Of a DNA stretch of 34,087 nt, positions 8,501-15,414 are shown in pieces. This stretch comes from a virus. The translations under genes and the position numbers were made by a program. The notes beneath the pieces were generated by a model. The model made no database searches. It saw nothing but the letters and a program-made list of their open reading frames with translations, and was not told the origin of the DNA. Numbering within the stretch: position 1 is the first letter of the stretch; each line of letters begins with the position of its first letter. The DNA lies in IMG/VR virus record IMGVR_UViG_3300020159_004774, positions 1 through 34,087 of that record; one strand, given 5' to 3'.

Positions 8501-11379
8501 CTAGCACAGATCGTTTCAGTAAAGGATATTTCTCTGGTGGGTATTCTGGGGCTAGCGTTGGTATAACTGAAAAGATAACATATTCCCAATCAACTTTGTC
8601 ACAAATTAGTACTGCTAATTTGTTATATGAGTCTTCTATTGCTGCTGGTATGTCGCCTAATAGGGGATTAGCTAATGTCGGCAACAGATCTTACTTAGTT
8701 GGCACCAATTCTCTTAGTGCTAACGGTGGCTTGATAGCGACAAGTTGTACTTTTGATTTTAATTCATCTACATTTGCGAACAGTTTGTCTAATTTATCAT
8801 TTAACAATGCTAATTCATATGTTGATCAATCGCCAATCAATCATCTCAATGGTATTAGTAATGGTAGCAAGGGCATAGTCCAATGGTTTACTTGCACAGC
8901 AAAAATACATGATGCATTTAATGGAGCGGAAAATGTGTGTGTCGGCCAGCATTCCGAATTTAATTCAATTAATTTAGGAACTGGAGTTGCGAGTTATCTG
9001 TATGCAAATCCAATGGCTTTAGGAGGATTTGTAGTATCTTTGGATGGTAATTTATCTAAAGGATATTTTACGGTTGGTGGATCGAACGACTTGTACAATG
9101 GGTCTACCGACATAAATCTCTTAACTCACAGATATGCTTATCTTACAGACACGCTTTCCTATGTGGATGTGGCAAATTTGCAAGTAAGAGCAAATGGAAG
9201 AACTGGAATAAGTGGTGATACAGAAAGCTCCTACCTTACTGGAGGGTATAATTTCTTTAATACACAAATATACGAGCCATATTTTGGATGTAATCTTCCA
9301 ATATTTACAAATATTATAGAAACAATAACGCACGCAACTGATGTTTGTAGGATTTTGCAGGCATCGGTGTTGCAACAACCACAGGCTAATAGTGCCAGCG
9401 TATCTAAAATAAATTTGAAAGCATATATTGCAGGAGGACAAAAGCTAGAATTTGGTGGCTACGATAATATTCAAAATTCCTGTAGACCAACCACTGTAAC
9501 AGTTGTGGCCAATACTGAACTATTCAATTTTGCAACTAGCAGTTTTTCCACGCTGACATCGGCAAATTTGAGTAATCCATCTGTTGATGCCTCTATGTCA
9601 GACAGATATACCAAGGGTTTCTTTGTAACTGGCCAACTGATTGGTGGAGAATCTATTCAGCTGCAATCAATAAATTATTCAACTGATGTTTCTTCAACTA
9701 GCAATTACTCCTTTGGAGAATTTTTCTCCGGAAATATGTATCCTCAAACAAGTGTTGGAGAATTTTCGTACTATTTCAACGACAACCCAACTACAGAACC
9801 GGCTCTATCATCATTTAATGAAGGATCAATAAGTGTTATAAATGAATCTGTTGGTAGCAAATTTATGTATGCAACTGAAACATGGAGAAACACGGCAATA
9901 AGCGACATATATGTAGGTTCTGGTCGTGGTTGGGGCAGCACATCACCTTATGATGGATCAAAAAATCCTGCGTACTTATCTGGCAATTCAACAAAAGGTT
10001 ATATAGAACAGACCAAGATAATGTATTCGACGGAAGTTTCCAGCAAATTAACATCGAACATCACAAGTTATGTTTTCAACATAGCTGGATTTTCCAACGG
10101 AAATACGGCTGGATACATTACAGAGTGCGGTGGAATTTACGGATCAGATTTGGCTCAAAACTATGTTCGTGTAACCAACGCTCCAATATCAAAAATGACT
10201 TATGGTAGTGACACACCATCAGCTTTTTCTGGCACTATACCTGTATCAAACTCAGCTTTCTTGAGCGGTTTTGCAACCCTTTCGTATGCTCAAAATAAAG
10301 CCTTTATAGTTGGAGTTGCTAAAGCCAATAGCAACACTGTTCTTCCAGTAGCACAGTTTGATTACACCACAGAAACAGCATCTACCATCAATCTGACAGG
10401 CACTACAGCATGGAATAGTTTTGCAACAGGATTCAAAGGCAGACCTTTGACAACTCAGTTTGATGGCATAGCATCTGGTTACATAAAGGCATATAACACA
10501 ACAACTTATGATAATAGTGAATTGTATAAAAATACTTTCATCAGTAGTAGTGTAACGAAGATAAACTATACTTCGAATACTTATTCCATCATAAATTACA
10601 CACAGCCAGAGGTTGGAGATGGTGGTGGTGATTTTGAAAATCGTGACATTTGCGGATATGGATCATCAAGTCCTATCCAAATAAAGTGCATGATAAATGG
10701 AAGTGAGACTATATGTCAAAGACCTGTGCCTTACATATTCAAATTTAATTATGTAAATGAAACATTTATAGCAATTACTTCCGACATGTATCTGAATCCA
10801 GTCAAATATCTTGACGAACCTATAGGCAGCACATATTGTGGTCTATCTCCATATCCTGTTGAGAATATCAGTTTTGCATTTCAAGATGAAAGCCCTCCCA
10901 TGTTTAGCATGGCTGGATTACAAGATAAATTTTATATTATTAGTCTTAAAAACGGCAAAAATGTAATCGTAAATCTGGAAGACAAGCCAACTAACAACTA
11001 TTATGCCGGTCCTTTCAAGTCATATGGGGATGCTGCAAAATTTCAAGCCAATCATAAACAAGATGTTGAGATTTCTTATGACATCGGTTATCAAGTAAAA
11101 ACCGACATGGGATATAGACCACATCAAAAAACAATAAAAATACATAGTAGTTTGCCAAACCTTGAAACAAAATCAAATAATCAAAATTTATCTGAAAAAG
11201 AAATTGTTTCTTTTGGTTTGCCTAAAATTTACCATTCAGGCATGGAATCCAAAGAAATAGAAAATGATGTTTGGGAAAAACCAAGTAATTCTGGTTTGCC
11301 GAAACTTGAGAATAAAGTGAAAATTATTCCATTGGATTTATCTGTTACTATCAACAAAGACGAACTTATTGGCGAATAA
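2539..11379 (+). CDS. Giant modular virion adhesin with PKD-like, P-domain-like, Thr-Pro-Ala linkers and kelch-like repeats (2946 aa)
   Basis: Probable tail-fibre or baseplate-attached adhesin. Residues ~1-135 resemble phage structural N-termini (NGELLYYD, then HHNQIARSI). Residues ~184-230 look PKD-like (IQFGDGKSTTTEKNGIHVY). Residues ~389-529 resemble a proprotein-convertase P-domain (LESPSGKTCLL, GRWKLWLVSG). Thr-Pro-Ala linkers at ~545-575 and ~760-840 flank another Cys-containing domain. Residues ~1120-2035 hold about 17 repeats of 50-55 residues with GYFAGG-type turns followed by an I-x-Y-S-T/N strand, consistent with kelch-like beta-propellers. Residues ~2137-2946 duplicate the upstream gene, including the LPxLE tail. 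The start is TTG at 2539, preceded by AAGG at 2526-2529; the ATGs just upstream are out of frame. No catalytic motif was recognised. Host-receptor binding is inferred. Confidence 0.85.
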   Translation: MSESFVPKPVYPQEIDSDYTLFKVYNTSETTISQDLNPFESTIYIEPVDADNNELWANNGFANINGELLYYDSVTKDPITNKVTILQNCIRNLGGKKPAYNPSGTDIRGFVIAEHHNQIARSITNIENFIGYQENPDKATLDWRIRNMALQSPIVDDYGCPDVNFSYFIVSQDSLIGTTINYNLDIIGTNYVFEIQFGDGKSTTTEKNGIHVYAPNTIIDPIVSVTTNTCEQAVSGLIREQGDQPQGAVAAVAFEVLIPETPTLPDINADVENIVPNNILQPPIIFPCIGSDFGPISIPSIINIEPPINLPSTVRFADLPAITDFIEVGPIGNIPSTITVSPASITGTIDLEFGGLCVTCFPEITVTNGVATNYPRQTPAECCDSSSGSSKISNLQVVVHDLKLSGNTDYGFIKMLLESPSGKTCLLMGSASGTSNLTDTATLTFSDAATDTIYSKFVGSGTYKPSPNGNQNSRTAGRANLAGSAPAPSYGTLLSNFNDDTLGGGRWKLWLVSGNTSMTVSINKVCLKVAYGANNKCFTPISPSTPATPATPATPATPTTPTPVSPVTPTTIPKPDERETGYNLCSVLAELPTFNKNIISYNNGEFTIRITENYKNISKFVRVSNYLCPDGKTTIPNPPTVWLCPPNTGTCDYEIEFSKSVNNIIFGVAGSGLASTAGYEIYSFTNNTGSTTLSLPGIQCGSSVSGNILTTGGTGTGYWGNAYVKVTGSQQFTKLRIQSDKAYLLAGSIFSICVSSVSPPTPSATPATPATPATPATPATPATPATPATPATPATPSATPATPATPSATPATPATPATPATPATPATPATPATPSATPSSDLGRCFFRKVDDKTIEKGFRNIGVINTISCSGDCRVFYGYVPVGSRLENLSSIYNCGPCFGFILGPNGGGFAVTSTTVKDIGSINSLDETTLNRPLFITTIVPDGKRIRIRSQSYDKDNNYLNDQVKHGFGVIPQVGELVGGPLIWSGGPCSLYSDNWGIDNTPGFLDYTYFITTQGGAFSYLGKIYSSHADFVTGFSRVTEQPRGLWPAVPVWKHVLTGAGPAAPIYQVINRTDPYFTNYCDLEGFGPAPPVPFTMYEKNATSISDQKLNLENYIINLFQTNTAYISGGSTILDATDGSTQASSSTYKFNFNLETQTAKSSADLSTANYNLSGCSGNRLSGYFAGGQNNIVYSSLQKINYSYDQTSTLPSILDKGLQGLNALTDFTDRGLFLGGLDSNNNFSSSINILQYSTDLITNYLGTALPYNLSYATSISATISNGYVCGGSTSTVVTRSLKVNYSTLTLTESLPTSLNTALQGTIGLDGQGSKGFLLFGANEVVTANAYKINFSNDVCSVLTDVNLTNPRCFGAGISDRDTRGFALGGKQNTNFSNLIFSQADKFDFGTETASVSTSAQLIKPLSNMVGISPCQPILSVGQTGYAAGGYNTEILSQGESICYDSDTTFINASLSLQNPNQNLTGLSANCDYGYFAGGNTGTLTKNIQKIVYGTGQVTGVIISELSSSRESLSALSNNIDAGYFLGGNTGAAVNNIDKITYITDITSASPSTLLQARYGAFSTNQFNIKGFISGGSTGVSSISTSEKINFVTDVVSAASMSSLSVPRSFGSSITYAADAGLMLGGVNTTTYYDISEKLSFSNEVVSVVASATLSANFAYTAGMTNGFSTGYVTGGSTSNTTFSNLTQKISFSNLTTSNSASASLCTARKSHACVSSFCNYDYQNSSHIWMPNSKNQGYLNYQKIYHDTDVSSYSTQSQLIDPSDFTDYQNIITCSGNGDAGYLSLYYSSGDTSTFRFLKFNYANEVLETISASLEKGYVASVYSCGSLGYFSGGIDPFGEGTYLNKTDLIIYSNDTLYAATAADLSEPRYGASGISNSNIAGYIQGGYSRAPVKTADKLSFSNNTTSRVSTADLNYGRYKAAGCDGNAGKGYVAGGSSSGTYLNQMEFTLYSQDINFTSTTASLTVARDNLAASTDRFSKGYFSGGYSGASVGITEKITYSQSTLSQISTANLLYESSIAAGMSPNRGLANVGNRSYLVGTNSLSANGGLIATSCTFDFNSSTFANSLSNLSFNNANSYVDQSPINHLNGISNGSKGIVQWFTCTAKIHDAFNGAENVCVGQHSEFNSINLGTGVASYLYANPMALGGFVVSLDGNLSKGYFTVGGSNDLYNGSTDINLLTHRYAYLTDTLSYVDVANLQVRANGRTGISGDTESSYLTGGYNFFNTQIYEPYFGCNLPIFTNIIETITHATDVCRILQASVLQQPQANSASVSKINLKAYIAGGQKLEFGGYDNIQNSCRPTTVTVVANTELFNFATSSFSTLTSANLSNPSVDASMSDRYTKGFFVTGQLIGGESIQLQSINYSTDVSSTSNYSFGEFFSGNMYPQTSVGEFSYYFNDNPTTEPALSSFNEGSISVINESVGSKFMYATETWRNTAISDIYVGSGRGWGSTSPYDGSKNPAYLSGNSTKGYIEQTKIMYSTEVSSKLTSNITSYVFNIAGFSNGNTAGYITECGGIYGSDLAQNYVRVTNAPISKMTYGSDTPSAFSGTIPVSNSAFLSGFATLSYAQNKAFIVGVAKANSNTVLPVAQFDYTTETASTINLTGTTAWNSFATGFKGRPLTTQFDGIASGYIKAYNTTTYDNSELYKNTFISSSVTKINYTSNTYSIINYTQPEVGDGGGDFENRDICGYGSSSPIQIKCMINGSETICQRPVPYIFKFNYVNETFIAITSDMYLNPVKYLDEPIGSTYCGLSPYPVENISFAFQDESPPMFSMAGLQDKFYIISLKNGKNVIVNLEDKPTNNYYAGPFKSYGDAAKFQANHKQDVEISYDIGYQVKTDMGYRPHQKTIKIHSSLPNLETKSNNQNLSEKEIVSFGLPKIYHSGMESKEIENDVWEKPSNSGLPKLENKVKIIPLDLSVTINKDELIGE
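4171..4230 (+). repeat. Short Thr-Pro-Ala linker repeat (9-bp units)
   Basis: About six 9-base units of the ACACCGGCT/ACGCCAGCA type encode (T-P-A)n directly after the P-domain-like module. This looks like a flexible or polyproline-like linker between domains, and is a shorter version of the array at 4819-5055. Confidence 0.8.
4819..5055 (+). repeat. Thr-Pro-Ala minisatellite linker (9-bp units with S-insertions)
   Basis: About 25 units of ACGCCAGCA, ACACCGGCA or ACTCCAGCA encode T-P-A, interrupted by four S-A-T-P variants (CCATCGGCA/T). Runs of identical units beside blocks with other synonymous codons, and a repeated CCATCGGCAACTCCAGCA block, indicate expansion by slippage or unequal recombination. 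It encodes an extended linker inside the giant adhesin (residues ~760-840). It also opens false reading frames on both strands. Confidence 0.9.
5900..8640 (+). repeat. Kelch-like protein repeat block in the giant adhesin
   Basis: About 17 successive units of roughly 150-170 bases encode a G-[YFL]-x-x-G-G turn, a variable Ser/Thr/Asn-rich loop, a K-[ILF]-x-[YF]-[SDG] strand, and a [LS]-x-x-x-R/N-x-x-x-x-[AG] segment. Examples are GYFAGG, GLFLGG, GYVCGG, GFALGG, GYFLGG, GFISGG and GYIQGG. Two or three units near 7780-7980 are degenerate. The spacing suits one beta-propeller blade per unit. DNA-level identity between units is low, so the expansion is old. Confidence 0.75.
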
Positions 11380-12279
11380 ATGAATTTGAAAAAAACGGGT
11401 GTGAGGACTTTTGATGTTGCAAACTATTTGACTGAGGAAAAAGTTCAAATAGTGATAAAAAAACATGCAAACAGGAACGAGTATTTAAAAGTAAACAATT
11501 TGTGGGTAAGAAATTTTAATAGACAACATGTGTCGCCTAAGGATATTAATACTTTTTATACTGAAGAAGAAACAAGAGAATTGATTCTTAATGAAGTTAA
11601 AAACGCAAGATTAAATTTGCCAAATATAGCTGACGAAGCATTAACATATAGAAAACTTATAGTTGTGTCCGATGGTTTTAATTTTAATCAACATTCTGAT
11701 GTATTAAAAATAATGCCAGCCGATACATGTCTAATAACTGTTAATCAAGCACAGAGACTTTGGGCTGCATCAATATTTGCTAATTTTTATCTGACTGTAA
11801 CTACTGGCGAAAACGCAGCGTCTGTACTATCGGAGAGGTCTTTCCCAAAACTCATAGCTAGCAGGAGAGTCCATCATCATTTTCTTTGTCACTATAAAAA
11901 CTTAATTTATTTCTACGATCCAGTTCCAGATGTAACATATCAGAGCAAATCTGCGAAAGAGTCTTTGTTGTTAATAGATGATTATAGAAATCCAATTTGT
12001 GCGTGTGTTGGTCTTGCCAATCACTTCAAGGTTAAATCTCTATATCTTGGTTTTTGCAGTCATGCTTTCACGGAAGAAAGACCGGGGACAGTCAAGATAG
12101 AGGAAGGAATATACCAATACCCGCAGCAAGTTTTGGCAGATAAATTAGTGGATGCTAATTTATTTTGGTTAAAAGCTGCCAACCCTGAAATTCAAATTTA
12201 TCACACTGGCATAAAAAAATCTTTCATGTTTGCTAAATATTTAGAGAAAGATTTATTTCAAAAAGCGTTGTATTTATGA
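11380..12279 (+). CDS. MptE-like/DUF115-like protein, possible glycan-modification factor
   Basis: This 299-aa protein starts directly after the stop of the giant adhesin (TAA-ATG), so it is probably co-translated. The central part, from about residue 92 (KLIVVSDGFNF), followed by a VLKIMPADTCLITVNQAQRLW-type strand and later CACVGLANHFKVKSLYLGF, resembles the Rossmann-like core of MptE/DUF115 proteins (6-hydroxymethylpterin diphosphokinase MptE-like, often near flagellin or surface-glycan glycosyltransferases). The canonical GPS loop of that family is replaced by DGFNF, so the assignment is tentative. A role in decorating the adhesin is inferred only from adjacency. It overlaps the next gene by 4 bases (ATGA). 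Confidence 0.5.
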   Translation: MNLKKTGVRTFDVANYLTEEKVQIVIKKHANRNEYLKVNNLWVRNFNRQHVSPKDINTFYTEEETRELILNEVKNARLNLPNIADEALTYRKLIVVSDGFNFNQHSDVLKIMPADTCLITVNQAQRLWAASIFANFYLTVTTGENAASVLSERSFPKLIASRRVHHHFLCHYKNLIYFYDPVPDVTYQSKSAKESLLLIDDYRNPICACVGLANHFKVKSLYLGFCSHAFTEERPGTVKIEEGIYQYPQQVLADKLVDANLFWLKAANPEIQIYHTGIKKSFMFAKYLEKDLFQKALYL

Positions 12280-12584
12280 AAAGTATAAAACCAAATTTGT
12301 GGTCGCCATCATTTATGAATGAATTCAAAAAATGGATGGCAGAGCATGAAACAAGAGCTGACGAGATTTCAATAGGCAAACATGTTGGAACAAACTTAGA
12401 TTTAAAACATTTGATTGAGAGAATTGAATGTGTTGAGTTAGAAGGAAATGCTGTTTCTCTGGCTAAACATTTCATCAAAAAAGGTGGCATGGTGCATGAA
12501 AGCACCAATGAAAAAGTATTTATAAAAACAAAAAAGGGCAGTTTTTACCTGCCCAAGAGTGATGTTTACGAAACCGACCTTTGA
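12276..12584 (+). CDS. Small protein of unknown function (102 aa)
   Basis: The ATG overlaps the TGA of the preceding gene, which suggests translational coupling. The protein is mixed and charged, with no signal peptide or membrane segment. Its C-terminal half (EGNAVSLAKHFIKKGG, then VFIKTKKGSFYLP) looks like a helix followed by a beta-hairpin. No family was recognised. It converges with the minus-strand operon with a single base between stops, and its last ~20 codons contain that operon's terminator hairpin. Confidence 0.7.
   Translation: MKSIKPNLWSPSFMNEFKKWMAEHETRADEISIGKHVGTNLDLKHLIERIECVELEGNAVSLAKHFIKKGGMVHESTNEKVFIKTKKGSFYLPKSDVYETDL
12524..12554 (-). terminator. Intrinsic terminator of the minus-strand operon
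   Basis: Read on the minus strand, GGGCAG (12554-12549) pairs with CTGCCC (12541-12536) around a 7-base loop, followed by TTTTTTGTTTTT. It lies just past the stop of the 12586-13104 gene and inside the 3' coding part of the convergent 12276-12584 gene. Confidence 0.8.
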
Positions 12585-12585
12585 T

Positions 12586-13104
12586 TTACTTGTCGGATTT
12601 TTCGATTTTAGGCGCAACTTTTGTTTTGGGCATAGGTTCTCCTGTTGCAGGGCATGTGGCATCCTCCAAAGCTTTGTGGTATCCACGCTCATATTCTGCG
12701 TTGGCAAGCTTTTCAGACTGATCAAGTCCTGAATGTAGTCCCTTGTGAAAAGAAGCTTGTGAGAGCAAACTTAAAAAATTAAAATTCTTTTCCAAGTCGA
12801 TAGGGGATTTAGTGCCCAAATCTATAATCTTTTCAACTTCTTCCTCCGTAAGTTTGGCTGGAGAATTCTGCATCATAAGGATGGCATCAATTTTACCATC
12901 CATTTTAGCAGCCTGTCGAGTATTATCAATATCACGACTGGTGAATTGGAAATCTCCAGCATTTCTACCCTCATCATCTTTGAGTGGGCGAGGCTTTACT
13001 TGAGTAGAGTTTTCGTTACTACCGGCAAATTGCTGATAGAACTGAAACATGTTCAGCGACATGGAAACTGATACACACAAAACCAGCCAGTTGTTAATTT
13101 TCAT
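12586..13104 (-). CDS. Membrane-anchored protein, paralogue of the adjacent gene (172 aa)
   Basis: The N-terminus (LVLCVSVSMSLNMFQFY, residues ~7-23) is one hydrophobic segment, an anchor or uncleaved signal. The rest is charged and mostly helical. It aligns with the neighbour at 13114-13641 at three points: NMFQFY/NILQYY after the membrane segment, AKMDGKIDAIL/AKQTGKLEGIL, and the block at 119-146 with HKGLHSGLDQS and EYERGYHKAL. Function is unknown; the single anchor followed by helices is reminiscent of spanins or inner-membrane adaptors, but nothing proves this. AAGGAG before the ATG overlaps the upstream gene's TAA, so the pair is coupled. Confidence 0.75.
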   Translation of the reverse strand: MKINNWLVLCVSVSMSLNMFQFYQQFAGSNENSTQVKPRPLKDDEGRNAGDFQFTSRDIDNTRQAAKMDGKIDAILMMQNSPAKLTEEEVEKIIDLGTKSPIDLEKNFNFLSLLSQASFHKGLHSGLDQSEKLANAEYERGYHKALEDATCPATGEPMPKTKVAPKIEKSDK

Positions 13105-13113
13105 AACGGCTCC

Positions 13114-13641
13114 TTACTTCTTTTCGGGTGTAGTTTTGATCACTTCTTGTTTCTGTTGGTTATCAGCAATTTTATTTTGGGAATTAATAAATTCCCTGAG
13201 AGCAGTTTTAAAATCTTCTTTGCTTTCCAAGATATTATTGATGCTTTGCAAGTAGTCTGCCCTGCCCTTTGTCAAGCCAGCAGCATAGCCTTTTTCGTAT
13301 TCAAGTTCTCCAACAAACTTGGATTGCTCTAATCCTCTTTCGTAACCGCCATGCCATACAGCACTGTATTCGTTTTCCTGAGGGGCAGCACGATAAGCAA
13401 CAGAAAGAATGCCTTCAAGTTTTCCTGTTTGTTTGGCATTCTCGACAGTATTGTTTCTCAGACCCTCCATGTAGCCAAGAAGAACTTCGTTGAGTGCATC
13501 TTGGTTGATACGACTTCTATCTCTGTTGACTTCGTTAAGAAAAGACTGTTTGTCAGTTTTGTAGTACTGAAGGATATTCATGCCAAGTGATGTTGTCAAA
13601 ATAACTCCAAGTCCTGCCCCAATGATTGTGGTCAATCTCAT
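13114..13641 (-). CDS. Membrane-anchored protein, paralogue of the adjacent gene (175 aa)
   Basis: The start is at 13641 (MRLTTIIGAG), preceded by GAGGG at good spacing; a longer in-frame extension to 13683 lacks such a site. Residues ~3-24 form one membrane segment (IIGAGLGVILTTSLGMNIL), followed by QYYKTDK and a long helical, charged region. Residues 97-123 carry HGGYERGLEQS and EYEKGYAAGL, shared with the downstream paralogue. The C-terminus is Lys/Gln-rich and probably disordered. Membrane location with a cytoplasmic or periplasmic helical domain is inferred; the role is unknown. Confidence 0.75.
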   Translation of the reverse strand: MRLTTIIGAGLGVILTTSLGMNILQYYKTDKQSFLNEVNRDRSRINQDALNEVLLGYMEGLRNNTVENAKQTGKLEGILSVAYRAAPQENEYSAVWHGGYERGLEQSKFVGELEYEKGYAAGLTKGRADYLQSINNILESKEDFKTALREFINSQNKIADNQQKQEVIKTTPEKK

Positions 13642-13680
13642 GGTAAAACCCTCATGGTTGGTTTGCGGGATTGCAATAGG

Positions 13681-13688
13681 CATTTATA
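13681..13688 (-). promoter_or_regulatory. Late-promoter-like octamer TATAAATG
   Basis: TATAAATG on the minus strand is one mismatch from TATAAATA. It sits in the short gap between two minus-strand genes, 40 bases before the start at 13641. Weak evidence on its own. Confidence 0.3.
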
Positions 13689-14048
13689 TTAACTATCAGA
13701 AAATTTCTTCTTTTGCAACATTATTTTTGGTTGCTGGTAAAAAGTTTTTGCCACAGGCTGATTGCTTGTAAAGAATTTTGGAGCCATGTGCCTTGGCAAG
13801 TTGTCGTATTTCCTAGCAATAAGCTTATTTCTAAAATCAGAAAAATCAGAAAAGTCTTCTACAATTAGCTCCCACATCATTTTTTTATCAAAATAATAAT
13901 TTTCAAGTAGAAATTTTTGTTCCTCGCTTAATTGCAAAGCTGAAAAATTGCTTATTCGCATAACATTACTTTTTTCTTGAGAGTTGTTGAAAATCCCCAA
14001 AAGTTCAACCGCTTTTTTATCCCTACGAGCCATGTACAGGTATTGCAT
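13689..14048 (-). CDS. Small basic protein of unknown function (119 aa)
   Basis: The ATG at 14048 follows AAAGG at good spacing and lies one base from the TGA of the preceding 47-aa gene (TGA-A-ATG), indicating coupling. The protein is helical in the middle (LSEEQKFLLENYYF), has a SDFSDF repeat and a basic C-terminus (QQPKIMLQKKKF). No family was recognised. Confidence 0.65.
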   Translation of the reverse strand: MQYLYMARRDKKAVELLGIFNNSQEKSNVMRISNFSALQLSEEQKFLLENYYFDKKMMWELIVEDFSDFSDFRNKLIARKYDNLPRHMAPKFFTSNQPVAKTFYQQPKIMLQKKKFSDS

Positions 14049-14049
14049 T

Positions 14050-14193
14050 TCATTTTCCTTTTAGAAGTAACTTAAAAAGTTCCTCCAGTAATATTTCCCT
14101 GAACACATCATCTTGACCAAATGCATTTGCAAACTCATTTAATGATTGTTCTGTATCTTTTAAAATAATTTCAGGCGAGGGTTTTTCGTTCAT
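14050..14193 (-). CDS. 47-aa small protein heading the minus-strand operon
   Basis: Minus-strand reading from the ATG at 14193 gives MNEKPSPEIILKDTEQ, then an acidic helix (LNEFANAFGQDDVFREILLEE) split by Gly, ending LFKLLLKGK, with TGA at 14052-14050. The stop nearly touches the ATG of the next gene, a typical coupled phage pair. The helical content and coupling support a real gene; the Shine-Dalgarno site is weak. Function unknown. Confidence 0.6.
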   Translation of the reverse strand: MNEKPSPEIILKDTEQSLNEFANAFGQDDVFREILLEELFKLLLKGK

Positions 14194-14221
14194 GGTATCC
14201 ATAAATTTTCTTTCAAAAATA

Positions 14222-14794
14222 ATGAATAATTTTGCGATTATCTATGCTGGAACAGATTTGACTGTCGCAGCAAAAATGGTTGCATTAAAATCAAACATTC
14301 TCAAAGTTTATCCAGAAATCAATCTTTGGTATGTATTTGACAAAGATATTAAATATTTTTTCCAAGAATTTCCTTTGGTAATAGATTTTAATACTTATGA
14401 AGAATATAAAAATAATTTCACTAAAATTTTCAAATTGGAAAGCAACACAAAAACGGACTGCATTGTAGATTTATGCAATGAAAACAATATTAATCTTTTT
14501 ATTTCGAAATCTAAAATAGAAAAAATAAAAAATACGGCGTTGATTACAACAAATACCAGAAAAGACTACATACAAGAGTGTCAAATAAAGTTTCCGAACA
14601 AAATGGTTGTTGATCCTAATTTGCAAGAAGACGGATATTTATTTGATGCTATTGTTGGAAAAGAAAGCATGGACCTAATAGCTTGTGCTGCTATGGGCAA
14701 GAAAATATATATTTTAGAATCTAATTTGGGATTTAATTCGTTCCAAAAAATGTTCCCAGATTCAGAATTATTTGAAAGTGTGAATAATAGATAG
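14222..14794 (+). CDS. Unknown protein, possible degenerate glycosyltransferase-like (190 aa)
   Basis: The ATG at 14222 is preferred because it leaves the divergent minus-strand gene intact; an in-frame ATG at 14192 would overlap it. The N-terminus (FAIIYAGTDLTVAAKM) and the later GKESMDLIACAAMGKKIYIL resemble the strand-loop-helix of GT9-type folds (compare DTGIMHIAGAYGKPSMAIF in the gene at 15477), but no catalytic residue can be named. The protein is short for a full GT-B enzyme (usually 300 aa or more), so it would be half of one. The function is unproven. Confidence 0.6.
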   Translation: MNNFAIIYAGTDLTVAAKMVALKSNILKVYPEINLWYVFDKDIKYFFQEFPLVIDFNTYEEYKNNFTKIFKLESNTKTDCIVDLCNENNINLFISKSKIEKIKNTALITTNTRKDYIQECQIKFPNKMVVDPNLQEDGYLFDAIVGKESMDLIACAAMGKKIYILESNLGFNSFQKMFPDSELFESVNNR

Positions 14795-14821
14795 CTAGAG
14801 ATATTTCGTTAAGGAGCTAAT

Positions 14822-15394
14822 ATGAGTGTATTTCAGGTTCAACTAAACAACTCAAAGCAAGGTCTGTTGGATATTGATCCAGCAACAGGATCGCAAGAAA
14901 ATCCTTCTATTCAAAGAACAATGTATGTTCCCGGTCCTAACAAGATCAACCGTGAGCTACAGGATGGCGCAACATTTACAGATTGTAACTACTGGAAGCG
15001 ATTTGCTTATCCTCAGGTTTCTCTTGAACAAGCTATCGTCACAGTTGTTACTGATGATGGTAGCATTTGGTCAGATGTGGAATCTGAAAATACTTTTCCT
15101 GCCGTCTATAGCACTACTTGTGCAGCTGGCAGTAGCTATGCAGCCAATACTATTGACATTATAGGAGACACAGGCAGTTATGCTGTTTTTACACAACTCA
15201 AAAACACAAGTTCTGATGATGTAACTGTCAAACTCAACGGCCTGTCTTCCGCAATTTTTACTCTAGATGCCAATAGCACACAAATTTTCAATAATGGCGA
15301 TTTGACTTTGACATCAATTGCTTTTGCCAATGCATCAGGCAGTTCAGTTATAGTAGAAACAATTTTGAGCGTTAAGTCTTCCTGCAACAGCTGA
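14822..15394 (+). CDS. Virion structural protein, probably highly expressed (190 aa)
   Basis: AAGGAG precedes the ATG at ideal spacing, and a strong terminator follows 20 bases after the stop, so this looks like an abundant, separately controlled product. The N-terminal half has YVPGPNKINRELQDG, then TFTDCNYWKRFAYPQ, a pattern I associate with structural proteins of aquatic tailed phages. The C-terminal half is Ser/Thr/Asn-rich and beta-predicted (TVKLNGLSSAIFTLDANSTQ). It could be a head-decoration, fibre or tail protein. No signal peptide or membrane segment. Structural role likely, exact position unknown. Confidence 0.7.
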   Translation: MSVFQVQLNNSKQGLLDIDPATGSQENPSIQRTMYVPGPNKINRELQDGATFTDCNYWKRFAYPQVSLEQAIVTVVTDDGSIWSDVESENTFPAVYSTTCAAGSSYAANTIDIIGDTGSYAVFTQLKNTSSDDVTVKLNGLSSAIFTLDANSTQIFNNGDLTLTSIAFANASGSSVIVETILSVKSSCNS

Positions 15395-15414
15395 AAATTA
15401 CAAAAATAAATTTT

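Noticed and set aside
12586-13641. Paralogous membrane proteins as an inner/outer spanin pair
   Set aside because: Neither has a lipobox, they are not embedded in each other, and no lysis genes are nearby.
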